From Aculops lycopersici (lineage: Eukaryota > Arthropoda > Arachnida > Trombidiformes > Eriophyidae): DNA of 64,000 nt. The position numbers and the translations under genes are program-made. Positions 20,732-33,488 of the stretch are shown here, in pieces. The DNA lies in contig WNKI01000001.1 of assembly GCA_015350385.1 (NCBI GenBank), positions 5,845,603-5,909,602 of the forward strand, given 5' to 3'. Every line of letters begins with the position of its first letter. Position 1 is the first letter of the stretch. The notes below the pieces were generated by a model. That model saw nothing but the letters and a program-made list of their open reading frames with translations. It did not search any database and was not told the DNA's origin.

Positions 20732-21982
20732 GAGCTTTTTGGCAGGTGCGACAAAATCTAATGAGCAAACGAAGCAAATAAGCTAGAGAAATGATATCAA
20801 TGATTGTTCGCAACGAAGATTTGCTTATCACTTGATTTGGTTTGGCCAACCAGGAAAGATTGTTGCAGAATAGTAGGCACTAGCAGCAACCATTGAGCTG
20901 TTGGCTATGAGATACTAATGAAATATTTAATGAGACGTTGCAACATTCTTTCGAGTGTCTTGCCGAGTGTCCTATTTAGTGTCTACACCTAAGAGGAAGT
21001 ACTAATGCATTAGCATACAATAGAGACTAGCAGAAGTGGGTCGAGTAGATGGTGAGCGTAAACTGAGCGCCTAGAGGTGTGGGAGAGGGAGGGGTTACTG
21101 GCGTATCTGAAGTGAGCTTTTGCCCGCCGAACTTGCACCCACTTCACCGGATACCACATCACAACCCGGACTCAAGTGGCAGCTGGTCGAGGCCACCTTG
21201 CTCCTCTCTGTCTGCTAGGTGAACTTTCGCGCAACCGACCTGGCAACCGGCGAGAGGAACCCGTCGCAAGACCAGCGGGCTCCTTGTCAGTTGGGGATGC
21301 TACGTCCTGCAGGTGGCACATATGAGCGGAGCGAAGCGGCAACCACATCCCGACTCCACGAGGTCGTCAGCCTGCGCACTAGTGGTTGCGGTTCGTTTGG
21401 GATTAGCGAGCGTACCAATAGCCGCCGCTACTGCTACCTAGATGCTCACCTCAGTTCGCGCAATTCGAAATGCTAGCCTGCTAATCGTATAGCTGCTTCC
21501 TGAAAATGTAGCGGTGTGCAATACATTAGCAATACCACGAGACCTTTGCAACCGAAACGAGTGCGCGACTGATAGGGTTTTACTCTTCAGAGTTTCCGAC
21601 TCGCAGGTCTGACCAAACCAAGACTACAACCACCAAACCGACCACCTTGACACCGACGACCAATGTTGCGTTACGTTGCGATCATTGCAACCATAGCTCT
21701 GGCTAGTTGGTCGCTGCAACATAGCGGACAGGGGACAACGCGTGTCGTTTTGTCACAACGACATCTCCATGCGCCTTTCTTGAAGGTCGTTAGCCGTATA
21801 GTTGTATTAGGTATAATTAAAGTCGCCACCTCCACCTCTGCAACCAATACCACCCCCACAAACCTCAGTGCCACTACCAACGAGTGCTGGTTAGTTTTGG
21901 GTGTTTGTGGCTCTAGTGCTGGCGGCGAAGATTTGATTTGGCGCTTGGCACCGTGCCTCTCTCCTCCACAGACCGGTGCAGA

Positions 21983-22004
21983 CCCTCTCTCTCTCTCTCT
22001 CTCT
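21983..22004. repeat. CT microsatellite
   Basis: Short CT dinucleotide run in the gene-poor block. Confidence 0.8.
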
Positions 22005-25000
22005 TTGGTCAGTTTCAAGCTTTGTCAGTTAGTTGATGGCCAGCCTCTCGGACAAATGGCCAGCCCATGTGAGGCGGCATTCATCCTATTTCCTGTTGAC
22101 CCTCAATGACGACGACCACCAGGATGACCACCATCACAAGGACCACCATCGATGATTTCCACTCTAGTTTTCCAACTTTCAATCTGCACACCATCCCGGC
22201 CGACTGCTCATTGGCCATGATGAGCCGACTACTGATTCGAATTCCGTCCAAGCCTCATTCGTCCCGAAAGTCTAGGCTCCCGGTCGCTATGTGGTGTGGC
22301 GTGGTGGTCACCAACTCGCCAACCAACTCGCCGAGAAACTTAGAAGAACCAGTTAGACGACTGCCTATTGGTTGGTGCGATCTGTCGTCGAAACAAGTTG
22401 CAGCTGCGGCATTGCAAACTCAGCTCGGCTCGGCTCAGCTTTCTGCTCCCAACACCCAGCATCCGGTGGCCTGCTAATCAAACTGCTGTCGCTTCTGCGG
22501 CAGCGACAACGGGCCAGCAAGCCCTCTTTGGCCAGATTGATCGATGTGCTGGCCGCGTTGTGCGAGTAGCCTCTACTACCTCTGGCTAAAGCACCCTTCA
22601 CTACTTCCACCAACACCACCACCACAATCACCATCGGGGCGGCAGCAGCAGCAGTGGCAGTACATGAGTCGCAGACGCGTAGCACTCACCCAAGTGAAAC
22701 TTGGGCTTGCCGGTGCAGGGAAATGGATGATGGCTCCGGTGAAGTCGCAAGGGTTGTGACTAAAGTGGTGGCGCCGGTAGTAGTAGCGGCGGGAGTGCTT
22801 GCAGTGGCAGCTGCGGCGGCACCAGTAGAGGGTGGAAAATTTCCATTAGATCGTCTCGCGGTCACGGGATCGTCAGTGGCGCCTCTCTCTACAACGATAG
22901 AGTCAAATCCAGTCGCCGATTCATTATAAGCCACAAATTGAAAAGCGAAATGGCCAGCTAGAGCTCACTTGAGATGAAAAGTGCTGCGATGCACTGTGAT
23001 GCGATGGAAGGAGATGGGATGAACGAAGAAGAGAAGCAACTCTAGGATAGGAGCTGGCAAATTAATAGCCAGATAGCGCCACGGCCTCGCCTAGCTTGAT
23101 GAGTGATTCTGAGAGCAGCGCTAGGCGTGAGACTTTTGGTTTCGACGCGCAAGGCGCAATTGGAACTAAGTGCCCCTCTAGGAGCTGATAAGAGAGTTGG
23201 CCGAGCGACGATTGCGACAACAACCACGAGGCCGCTACCGCCGTCGACTAGATGAGTTTTAGTCGCTGGATGTTTACCATTGTTGCGTTGCAGACTCATG
23301 AGGTGATTGTTGCGCCAGTGGTATCTGCTTATGGTCGCTATTCCTGGCGGTGGAGGCAACACCAAGCACAATTTCTATCGGTTTGGGTCCACCACGCTCA
23401 CTTTTGGGGACCTTAAACTGACTACTCCCAGAACGCACATCGAATATCAAGCGAGCCAGATTTGTCGGCATTTGTGTGAGGGAGAGCCGCGAACTATTCA
23501 AATTGGCAAATCGAGGCTAAATTTGCATACCCAAATTGAGTCAAGGCTGTATGCCAGTCTTCTTCCTTCTAAACAGCCAACCACTAGTCGACCACCAGCC
23601 GCCGAAGCCGTTTTAGCTTGCAATCGGGCCTGCTTCTACGTCTGCGGCATTAGATGGACACAGACGCAGCTGTCCGGCCGACTGGAAATTCCTTCGGGCT
23701 AGTTCCTTGCCGTTGATTAATATAATTACAATTTGCGTCTTAACTCTGCATTGTGAGCAAATCTTCACAAAGTGCAAACACAAATGACTTGTCTCCTCGT
23801 GACTCTCGATTCCTTCGTTTCTTCCTTAGATTGCGCCACTATCACTGATTAGAATAGAGGCCAAAGGGTTGAAGTTTAACGTCTTGCGCCAAGCCAAACA
23901 AATTGGCTGCACAAAGTTGTTTGCATTGTGGGTGACATTTCTAAAGCTCCACCGACCCACCACATGCACCACCTACTAGCCAGACGGCCACTGTTCTCTT
24001 CGGTTTGCTGAGATGCAGAGTTTGAAACCTCCAAAACATCGTGGATAGCTCGAGGCATTTGGAGGCTGCATTGTTATGACCAATACGTCGTCGTGGTTGT
24101 TGTTGTCGTTGTTCTTGTAAAAAGTACAAAGGTTTGTAACTTCCGCCACCGTAGAAATATCCAGCGGAACTTGATGGGTGTGCGCTGTTCAGATTTTAAA
24201 CAATAGAAGCTTGAAGATTCCTCGCGCCGGTTGCTAAAGGCGACGGTGGCGGCTGTGGGTGGTAGAGGGTGGATTGAACAAACTTGCTACGTGTTAGAAA
24301 ACATACTTACAGCAAAGGAACTTGGGCAAGGCACCTTACAATAGTATTGTGCTGGCGGTCCCATTGATCGATCGATTGATTTTGCGACTGTTATATGAGG
24401 AGAGGATTTCCGATTGCTTTAGCGAAAGTACTCGACGTTTTTGGACGGTGGTAGTGTGTGGTGGCAAACAGTTTTAGCCTGCAAATGGGAACTAAAGGCT
24501 GGTTAAACTAGCGTAGCTTTGGGTGAGGCCAAGGGAAGTTGGGATCAACAACATCGTTGGACAACTCCAATCGACAGCCGACATCGGCTACGCTCACTCG
24601 CGACTTATTGACCTTGATGGCCACAGGCAAAGCGTATGCTAAATCAAGTGTTGGTTGGCTGTTGGCTTGCGGTCTGATGTAGTGGTGGCGGTTGGAGGGG
24701 TAGAAGTTGTTGGTTGCATTAGCCGGACAAATTGCGCGGGCGGCCTAACATTTGTTCGCTTCGCTAGAGCTACAATCGATAGCAAACTTTGCAAGTTAAG
24801 GCTAACTGGTTGGCTGGCTGTGCTGGCTTATGGTCCATGTCTGACGATCACATTCGTATCTCGTTTACATTATACCATTGCCACTTGCCTGCGCGATTAC
24901 TTGGATCATGCATTGCGTCATTGGACAGGTGAGGTCGCCCCCGAGTTGTTGGAGGCTGAGAACGAGTTTGCCAATGGTGCAGTAGACGCAATTGGAAATG

Positions 25001-27474
25001 GTGATGGTGGTTGCAGTGTTAGTGCTTTTGCCCGTGTAAGTTGCTCGTACCTAGCTCGCCTCGGCCCCGAATATTCCGCTGACTTGACACATTTGCCATT
25101 GCCCCTCCTGGTTTCATTCCAAGCTTTACATCTAACCCCCTTCTCCTCCAGCCAAGTAACTCGCCTCAACTTGCTCTCACTTGGAGGCGGACTTATCGTC
25201 GGCGCTGACGCGAATCTCGTCGGTGGGCCGAACCTGGGGCCTCATCATACTAGTAACGGTTTGGTTTGGTTGCTGAGTCGATGAAATTTCAATCCAAAAC
25301 TAATGGGCGCGCCCGTTTCCAGGCAAGCTCGAGTAGGGTCCCTTCCTTGCCTGAACTTGTTTCATATTTTGTTTTGGGAGGAAGTTCGTAGTGGAAGAAA
25401 TTTGTGGGTTCTTTGACTCGTTCATGAACAAGACCGTCTCCCTACTGAAGGCTCGCTTGTCGAATCCGTAGTTTTCGACATGGCGCTGCAACCAGTGCTA
25501 CCAAACCACTGCCATCCCTCTTGCCAGCCTCAGTACCGACACCACCACCAAGACCGCCAGTAGCAGCAGCAAAACTGGACGCACACAATTACTCACTGGG
25601 GCTATAGGCACTGTTTCAAGCTTACTAAGTGAGCTGGCTAGATGGCTTGGCAAACTTGGATGGCACCGCTCTTTCACGACCAGTGCAACATTAAATTTGC
25701 ACAGACACATAGCGCTGCGCGCATATACACACCGCTACACCCACTCGCTTCATTTCTCTAGCTAGCTGGTTGGCTTGGCGCGCTTCCGACACTAGTAGAC
25801 AGTGTGTGTGTGTGCAAATATTGTAAGGGCAGTGTAAGCCGCTATAGCGGCCGCTGCGGGGCCGTTTCTGCAAGAGTGGCGTGTGCCTGCCTAGTTAGCC
25901 ACCAAGCTTGACGCGACCAGCCAGCAGTGGTGTTGGCCAGGAAGGCAGTGGCGGCCCCAGTCGAGTGAGCGCTATTCAAGCCAGACCAATCCACTGGTCG
26001 CCCTTCCCGCGTTATAGTGGGAGGATGATATTTGAGGGACTAAGGGCTAGGTCTCGAGTGAGAGGGCAGCAACCAAAGCTCGATAGCCAAAGTGGACGAC
26101 GATAATGCATTGAAACCGAGGCCACTAGCGTGCCCGTGCTAGAGGCAGTAGCGGTAGCGACGGCGCCGGCGCCACTGGTAAAAGCGGATATGTGAGAGCG
26201 TCTCTATCTACACCAAGCGGCTCTTGTTTGCCACTCGCTTGCCAGTTGAGTGTCTGCTGGCTTACTGATGGCAGCCCGTCGTTATCGTTGCCGTGCTTCG
26301 TAGCTGGTGCTGCCTCGCCAGTGACCTTCATTTGATGGTGGTAACGACGGCGAAGGCTATTGCCGCTAGTGTTTGTGGCCGATAGGCGCCAATGGTTTGG
26401 GCATCCTGCGATGACTTTCGACTGCAGCCATGGTTTATGTCGTCGTCGCCGCTGCTGAGGAGATCCCTCTTTCACCTTATCCGTCCGTCGTCTCTAGCTC
26501 CCTCGTTTCCTTTCCTTCTCTACCATATCTTTTCAACTTCACGCGGCTGTTTGGGCGACTGGGTCACCAAGACACACTGTGAATTTTCGTCGTCTTATTG
26601 GCCACGGGTATTAACGTAACGCTAACACAATCCCTACTCCTCTGAGATTACTCCGCTAGTGCTGTAAAGTTGCAAAGGGACTTTGAGTTTCGTCGAGTCA
26701 GAGGCCAACAAAAGGGTTGGTGCAGGAAGGGGTGCGAATGTTCCTCTCTCGTGCACTAGGTCGTCGTGTGTTGCTCCGTGCTCTTGATGGCCAGATACGT
26801 TGACTCGCTCGCTAGCAACTTCCACTCTCCTGGCCGCTTAAACTCGCTTGCCCCTTGCTAGCCTGGGCGACGCAAAGATGGCTAGATAACATTGCGTATC
26901 CAATGGATCGCGCAGCCTCGAGGGTACTGCCATCGTTGCCGATAGTTTTGCGACCATCACCACTACTACTACTACCACTCTCGGTTGGTTTCTCTATTAT
27001 GATCGTTGCTACGTCGTTCGTTCGCTCACCCTCATCCTCTCTCGCTCTTGGACTCTTAACATTGCGAGTTTTCATAGTCATCGTGACTTGGCAAGCTTAG
27101 TCTACGTCTCGGTTTTTGTTGTTATTGTTGTTGTTGTCGGCTTTAAAAGTAAGTTGCCGCGACGCTACTGCCGCGGACGACGCCATTCAGTTTGGAATCG
27201 TTACAGTCTCGTGGATGAAGGCTAACCGAGAAGAGTATTTCATCGTTACATTGTGATTCTCGTGAAGTCGCCGTCGTCGATGCTCCTGTTGTATGGACAG
27301 CCATCACTGCTGCACGTCGGCGACAACATTAAATGCACGATTCGTAAGCCGAAGTTGGCTAAGACTTTCCGTTGTTAGCCGAACACGCTGTCCGCCAGCT
27401 ACATTAACCACGGACACCAAGCTCGTTAGCTAGCAACTAATAGTCAATGACACCGACGACTAGACGGCAGGCAG

Positions 27475-27504
27475 ATGCTGTTGCTGTTGCTGTTGCTGTT
27501 GCCA
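27475..27504. repeat. GCTGTT hexamer tandem repeat
   Basis: About four and a half tandem copies of GCTGTT, non-coding context. Confidence 0.75.
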
Positions 27505-28569
27505 CCGCGGTCCTTCACATTTCCATTTCGTAAGTTACATCGGAACTAAAATTTAGAGGCTCGTTTAGAAGCCATGGTTGTTATTGCTTATATTTCTGAC
27601 GAGAGGGCTAGTGGTGGCGCTATCTGTTAATGGTATTAGCGCCGGTGGTAGTTGAGGTTGAGGTTATTATTGTTGTCCTTGTAATACTAGTTGCTGTTGT
27701 GGATGCATCTATCTGATTCCATATTTGCAAGCCGTCATTTTGTCAGGCATTGTATTGTCATATTTGGTGGCGCATTATTTTATTCGCTTATTTTATTCCG
27801 CTTGCGGACAAAAGTTCGCTCTGTTCCGGAATCGAGGCAAAAGTCAGCCTGTTTTCTAGCCGAACGGCAGCCGATAGATCTCCAAGGCATGAGCCTGCCC
27901 CCGGTGGCCAGGAAATGTGAAAGCTGTTACCGAACATTAAAGTAAGCAGCGCCACAAGTGTCACGCAACTCCTTTGTTGTGCGACCCCCACGCAGCGCGG
28001 CGAGCGAATTGTTGGCGAGCGAATTTCCCTAGCGCGCGGCGGCCCCAACGTCATCCGTGCGTCTGTCTGCGCAAGAAGCCAGCGAATTTCTCTCTAGCCA
28101 ACTCACTCTCTTCCTACTGTACGCGCTCGATTTGCAGCCCTACGCTGGGGGACTAGTCCATTGGGGGCAGTCGCTAGTTTGCTCCATGGAAACAAGACAA
28201 GAGTACAGTCGACAGTTGCGCCCGATCCCTTGAAGTGTCAATTTATTTGTTGGAACTCGACGTTGGACTAACTCGAAGCATTAGCTATTGTTACCTGAGA
28301 TTGATCGTTTACCAGCGCAACGACACAAGCTATCTAGTTGCCCAACGGAAAGAGCTATTTAAAGTGTGCAATTGAGAGTGAAAATAGGAGGACAAGTAGG
28401 GAGGAAAGGAGCGTCGACCAGTCACTTGTCAGTGGAAAAGTCAATCAGAGAAGAAGAAAAAGAATAAGCAAGAGGATAGTTTTGTAGTGTGTGAACAACG
28501 ATGAGCTAATTAAGAATCCTCTATCGCTCTATCTCAAGACTTGAATCAATAGCGAGAGGAGTGGATCAA

Positions 28570-28586
28570 TATATAAAAATACCAAT
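28570..28586 (+). promoter_or_regulatory. TATA-like element upstream of the globin gene
   Basis: TATATAAAAA at 28570-28579 lies about 65 bp upstream of the first globin ATG. It is also followed by TTTCTCTCTAG, which looks like a 3' splice site. The element may therefore be either a core promoter or the end of a 5' UTR intron; the sequence does not decide. Confidence 0.35.
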
Positions 28587-28644
28587 TTCTCTCTAGTTAC
28601 GGAAGCAAGAACCAGCGCCAAGATTCACCATCACCATGTTCAAA

Positions 28645-31600
28645 ATGGGCTGCTCCATGGCCCGGAAAGTTCTGGGTGGCGATAGAAATTCTTCGTCGAA
28701 CTCGCCCCAAGCTTCAACTAGCAAAAAACCCAAAGATAAGTCTCAAGATCCAAATGCCAACAACAACAACAACAACAATGGCAATAATAACGGCCAAAAG
28801 AGCACCAAGTCAGGTGACGAGCTAGGCGATTTTAGTAAATTAGAATCAGACCCAAGAGTGCCGCTAAATGTTAGGCAAATATTCAAGATTACAAAGTCGT
28901 GGAAGGCGATAGCGCGAACCATGGCCAAGACTGGAACTGCCATGTTTTTAACGTAGGTCTCCACACTCCATTTTTGAATTTTAATTTAGGAAGGAAAATT
29001 AATGTCACCAGAATCTATTGAAGCATAGTCGAGGTTCAAATATTCTTATCCTGAACTCTAACTCTTTCCTCTCACACTCTCGAACTAAAAATCATACGCA
29101 TACATGAACCAAATTACTGCAGTTTGTTTGAACAAAATCAAGATCTCTTCTATCTATTCGATCGATTCCAGCATCTCAAGGGCACAGAGTTGCACGAGTC
29201 AATGGAGCTCAGGGAGCACGCTGCGACAGTAATGTCAACCTTGGATCAAAGTATAAACTGTTTGAGCGATTATGATAATTTTGTATCCTATTTGCATTCC
29301 ATTGGCTTGATGCACCGCAAAATTCCTGGATTCAAGCGAAGTCATTTCTGGGTGAGTCTTGCCTGCGATAAGTTCCAGTCCTTTTTTGTTTCCCTTTCCT
29401 CACCAAGTCCTCTTATTGTCACCATTGGAGCTTGAACTCCTCATCTGAGGCGCCTAAGAGAAGACTTGTCGTAGTAGGACCAGCAGCACTAGTTGTACAA
29501 AAAAAGTGCCAGACAAAATCCGTCTGTCCGCCTCCAACAACTCAAGAAGTCTAATGACTTCTGTCAATTGAGATTAACGTCGGCACCACTGCAGGCGCTG
29601 TTTCTCCCACTTGGTCTGGGAAGCGAACTCAGTCGGCCTGTGACTTTATGATCCCCGCCTCCATCGTATCCCAGTCTACGAGTTCGCAACCAGAGAGTTC
29701 GTGTCAAGTCACATAGCGCCTCAATGAATAAGGTCTTAGCTAGCAATTGATAGGGTGCAATCGATAGAGATTCCCGGTCTTGAATCTTTGGTAATGTTCG
29801 GGTTAGAAAAATTAGGCCACCAGCGATGAGATCCCTAGTGTTTCTTGACCCCAGCGTGCGCGCTCAATCACCAAGACCAATCGTCCAAATGCACTTGATT
29901 ATCGAATAAGCTACTGATTTGGCTAGATCTAGGGCAGCGAAATTGACGGAAAATTGTGCAAGTCTCGCTAGAAAATCTAGGGGGCATACAAACAAGCGTG
30001 TGTTGGGTAATCAATGTGAAGTCAACTCCACAAGATCATGGACAAAGATTGAGTTCCAACCACCATCACCGTCGCAACCACTACTACTACCACCTCTCGT
30101 GCTGCTTTAGCGACGTAAGTCACTATAAGAGGCGAGTAGAGAGGAGGGGGACGATAGATAAAGAGCTTGAGGCGCCTCCGTTTGATTAATCTGCTTTGTG
30201 ACACCAAAGCTGTATAAGCTTACTCATGGTCATGGCTCATATCCTATCCTTTCTTCTATCGATCTTAGTGCACATAGCAGATGTGTACTACGAGCCCTCC
30301 TAGTTTAGCTCAGCTCACCATCTTTGAGCTTGCTAAAATCCAAACACCAAAATTTACCACTCATACATGAAGAGGACTATTGAGCTGGGCCATAGGCATT
30401 TCCTCGCCCGCTTATTTTTTCGCATCGCCTATCAACCAACTAAACTAAACCAACTAACACCATCATCGCCAACCCAAACCAAAACCCACACAAACAACCA
30501 ATTCAATCGATGAACCATCTCACCAACGATCTGGCCGAGCAGAAGATCGAGCAACCCTTTATGAAGGCCGTTAAGCAAACACTCGACGAGCGTTGCAATG
30601 AAACGATCGAGGAAATCTACAAAATTGCCATAAAACTCATTATAGAAACCATAGCCGAGGGTTATGGCGAGGATGATGGCGATGAGAGAGCTCCGGCCAG
30701 AGATGATAGCGGCGGCTCCAGTGGCGACAAGACTCAGAATACTGGCGACGATGCTAGCAGGCCAAGTGGAGGTGGCGGCACGGGGAGTTCGATAAATGGA
30801 GCACCAAGCGATGCAACGACTAACATTGCGGGTATCACAAGTGGTGGTGGAAAACAGCAAGTAAATTGCGCCAGCTTGATGAAAAAACAAACATGCCCGA
30901 ACACGAGGATCATAACTAACGATGCTACTGCCGGCGAGTTGAAGAATATCGCTTACACCACACTGGGCGACGAGGGTTCAAATCAAAATGGATGCCAACT
31001 CAGAGACGCTAGACATGGAGATACTACTATCTGCCAGCAACAGCATGGTCTAGCATCAAACTTTACTCATAAGAACGTCCTTTTGTCGAAAGGCGAGCAA
31101 CTCGAGAGAAAATCTGCCTACGTGCAAGGGGGAGTTGGAAACAGAATAGCCAATGAGCTACCAGAGTCACATGAGATCTCTGATGGTAATGGTCCTACAA
31201 ACAGAGAGGATAGTCTAAAGGCAACTCTACTTGTTCTGAAGGAACTTTTATCGCTAGTGTCGAGTGAATTCACTGCAACTACAACAATACGACGAGCATC
31301 TAGCGAGAGAGACGCAAGTGGCCAAAGTGAAAGGGCTGGTGGAGACTCCAATCAGAGTAGGTCGTCGCATCGAGGTAATAAAAAGGATTCCATTAAAGTT
31401 AAATCGAAAGCCTCTAGCCAGCAACAGAATGGAACGCCTACCAAGAAGGGTATAAGAGAGGACTTTGCTGAGGCACAAAAGGAAGAAAACGCCGTGTCGC
31501 TGTGTCCCCAACTTACGACAAGTGACAGTGTCAAGTGGTGCGAAAAAAAAGGTGAAACCAAGGGGGAGAGGGAGAGTTCCAAAAGTAAGATTGGACCTAG

Positions 31601-32933
31601 TTCAGAGTTTCATCATCTCGGCGAGCGAAACAATGAAGTTCCGAGGCTCATTATGCCAGTTAGAGTCCCCGCCACAGTGGTCGTCAATGGTGAGGTTAGG
31701 AAGTTGGAGATGGATCCACAACAACCATTCGAGAATGAAGCAGCCACCATAGAAAGTTCATCATGTTCAGTGAATACTCGTTATCATGATGATCATCATA
31801 ATAATGACCAGAATCAAGCAGTAGACATTCCAGTGGATGCACCTGCTAGATGTAGAGTATTCAATGAAGGCACGAAACTCGGTAGAGAATTCATGTACCA
31901 CCATCAAATAGTGGCCGATAAAAAGAAAGGAGTAGATTATCCACCACTACTGAATCTTGGAGATTCTATGAACTCTGCTCGGGGGCACCAAGAGCAGAAC
32001 CTCCAAAACGAACTACCTGAACGTATAAACAATTCACTAAAAACCATTAAGGCAATAGATGGAAGCCAGGTACAGCAGTTACACAAGCAACAAGAACATC
32101 GGGGTAGTTCCTTATTTTCGTCGACGTTATCCAGTACTCTATTACCAGAAGCCACTCAAATGATCGAATTCGATAGTAGACTCCAAAAGAGAGGGGTAAA
32201 AGGCACAGGATTGTATATTGTCGAATCTAAAGAAGCTAGTTGCGAGAAACTCAGTTGTCATGAAAGTCAACTCGTCGATTTCAGCACTCAGCTTAATACG
32301 ATTGGGCACAGCAACCACATCAAAAGCCAAGAAAAGGGGATTTCATCAAGTACGGACAGTGGTGGCAAATGTCCATTCTATGTAACCAATAATACTCTAC
32401 CCAGTGAAGCGACGGCACTGATGACAACCAAACAAGAGCAATCATACTCAACGACAAGGCAACTGGCTGCGCAAACTTCATTGCCTAAACCGCATCTAAG
32501 CGACAGAAAAAACGAGTCCAATATTAATCAGCTCGCCACCGATGGTCACACAGGCTTAGCTAATCATGAAACAGAAGAGTACGGAAAGTCCAGTTGGCGA
32601 GTCACTGATCTGTATATAAAGACTGAGACTTGCTATCGCTCAGGTTCACAGCTCAACTTATACCATCTTAACCAGGTGAATGAGTCCAAATTAGAGATTG
32701 AACAGGCGTTAAATTTCAATGAAATCACCAATAGAGTCAAAGCTGATGGCAAAGCCAATCTTGGGGCGAGAGCGCCAAAGAGTGTCATCAGAAGGAATAA
32801 CTTGAACGATTTACTGAATGTGGACCAAAAGGATCTATTGGAATTGATCAAATTGTTGATTTTCTCCTTGACGTCCCAAAAGCGAGAGAAACTGACAAAA
32901 GAGGGTTTGAGCAATGTCATAGTTGTAAATTAG
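28645..32933 (+). CDS. Globin-X-like globin fused to a ~750-residue C-terminal extension
   Basis: Three exons: 28645-28952, 29123-29351, and about 30543-32933 (30540 is also possible). Total about 975 residues. Residues of about 73-225 form a globin domain: helix A SWKAIA, MFLTLFEQN in helix B, LFDRF around CD1, distal His135 (ELREHAATVM, E7), proximal His167 (IGLMHRKIPG, F8), and helix H IYKIAIKLIIETIAEGY. The introns fall in phase 2 near the end of helix B and in phase 0 in helix G, the classical B12.2 and G7.0 globin positions. Starting at the second ATG (28645) gives MGCSMARK, a consensus N-myristoylation plus palmitoylation signal as in globin X; the first ATG (28636) would hide it. An Asn/Ser-rich linker precedes the globin. 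After the globin come about 750 Ser/Asn/Gln/Lys-rich, mostly disordered residues without a recognised domain, ending in a Leu-rich helical segment. A role in redox or membrane heme chemistry is inferred from the family. Confidence 0.82.
29352..30542 (+). other. Second intron of the globin gene
   Basis: About 1.19 kb, from GTGAGT after codon 179 (SHFW) to a CAG before KIEQPF. A CTAAC branch-like word lies near 30453. No AG occurs between the last in-frame stop (30441) and the acceptors at 30539 and 30542, which supports splicing there. A stray donor-like GTAAGT near 30116 was not assigned. Confidence 0.65.
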
Positions 32934-33488
32934 AAGCAAGCGAGCATTTTCATTGAAGATCTATCAACAAAGAAGGAGGAAGAGACACATGAATATAAAT
33001 TAAATCACATTCGCCTCCCTATGCCAAAGTTAGTCTCGAAAGATTAGCACAATGTTTCTTGATTCCTGCTTTTGTCACCAACGTCAGTCCAACAGTGATT
33101 TCTGGAGGCCACATTTTGGGCTGCGCCTAGCGACCTCTTGTTCCAAATTCTACATTTGTTAGTTAATCTAGTGACCGCTTGGTGCGCTTTAACTAGTATC
33201 TTTCTTATATAGTAGCACACACCCAAAGCGAGCGAGCGAGAGATAGAGCCACAGTGGCGCCATCAGCGCCGTCTACAAAACACAACCGTCGTCCATCGGA
33301 CACTCTTGCGTTACGACAACGATGAGCGGTTGCGATGTGAGCCGCACGACGGCAAGGAATCTCCGCATTTACTGCATTGTCAACACGCGTAAATTTTGGC
33401 CAAATTTTGATAGATATATATCACATACATTATTACTGTAGTGTATTATTATATTGCTTGAACCATACCACAATAAAACACTTACACA
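32934..33488. other. Spacer between globin and DRP1
   Basis: Contains the globin 3' UTR and the DRP1 promoter. AATAAA at 33472-33477 lies just before the DRP1 start. A GC-rich GCGAGCGAGCG stretch is near 33227. No coding region is supported. Confidence 0.4.

Noticed and set aside
24655..25284. 209-codon plus-strand open frame in the gene-poor block
   Set aside because: It starts with TTG, has no domain or convincing composition, and overlaps minus-strand frames; the simplest reading is chance.
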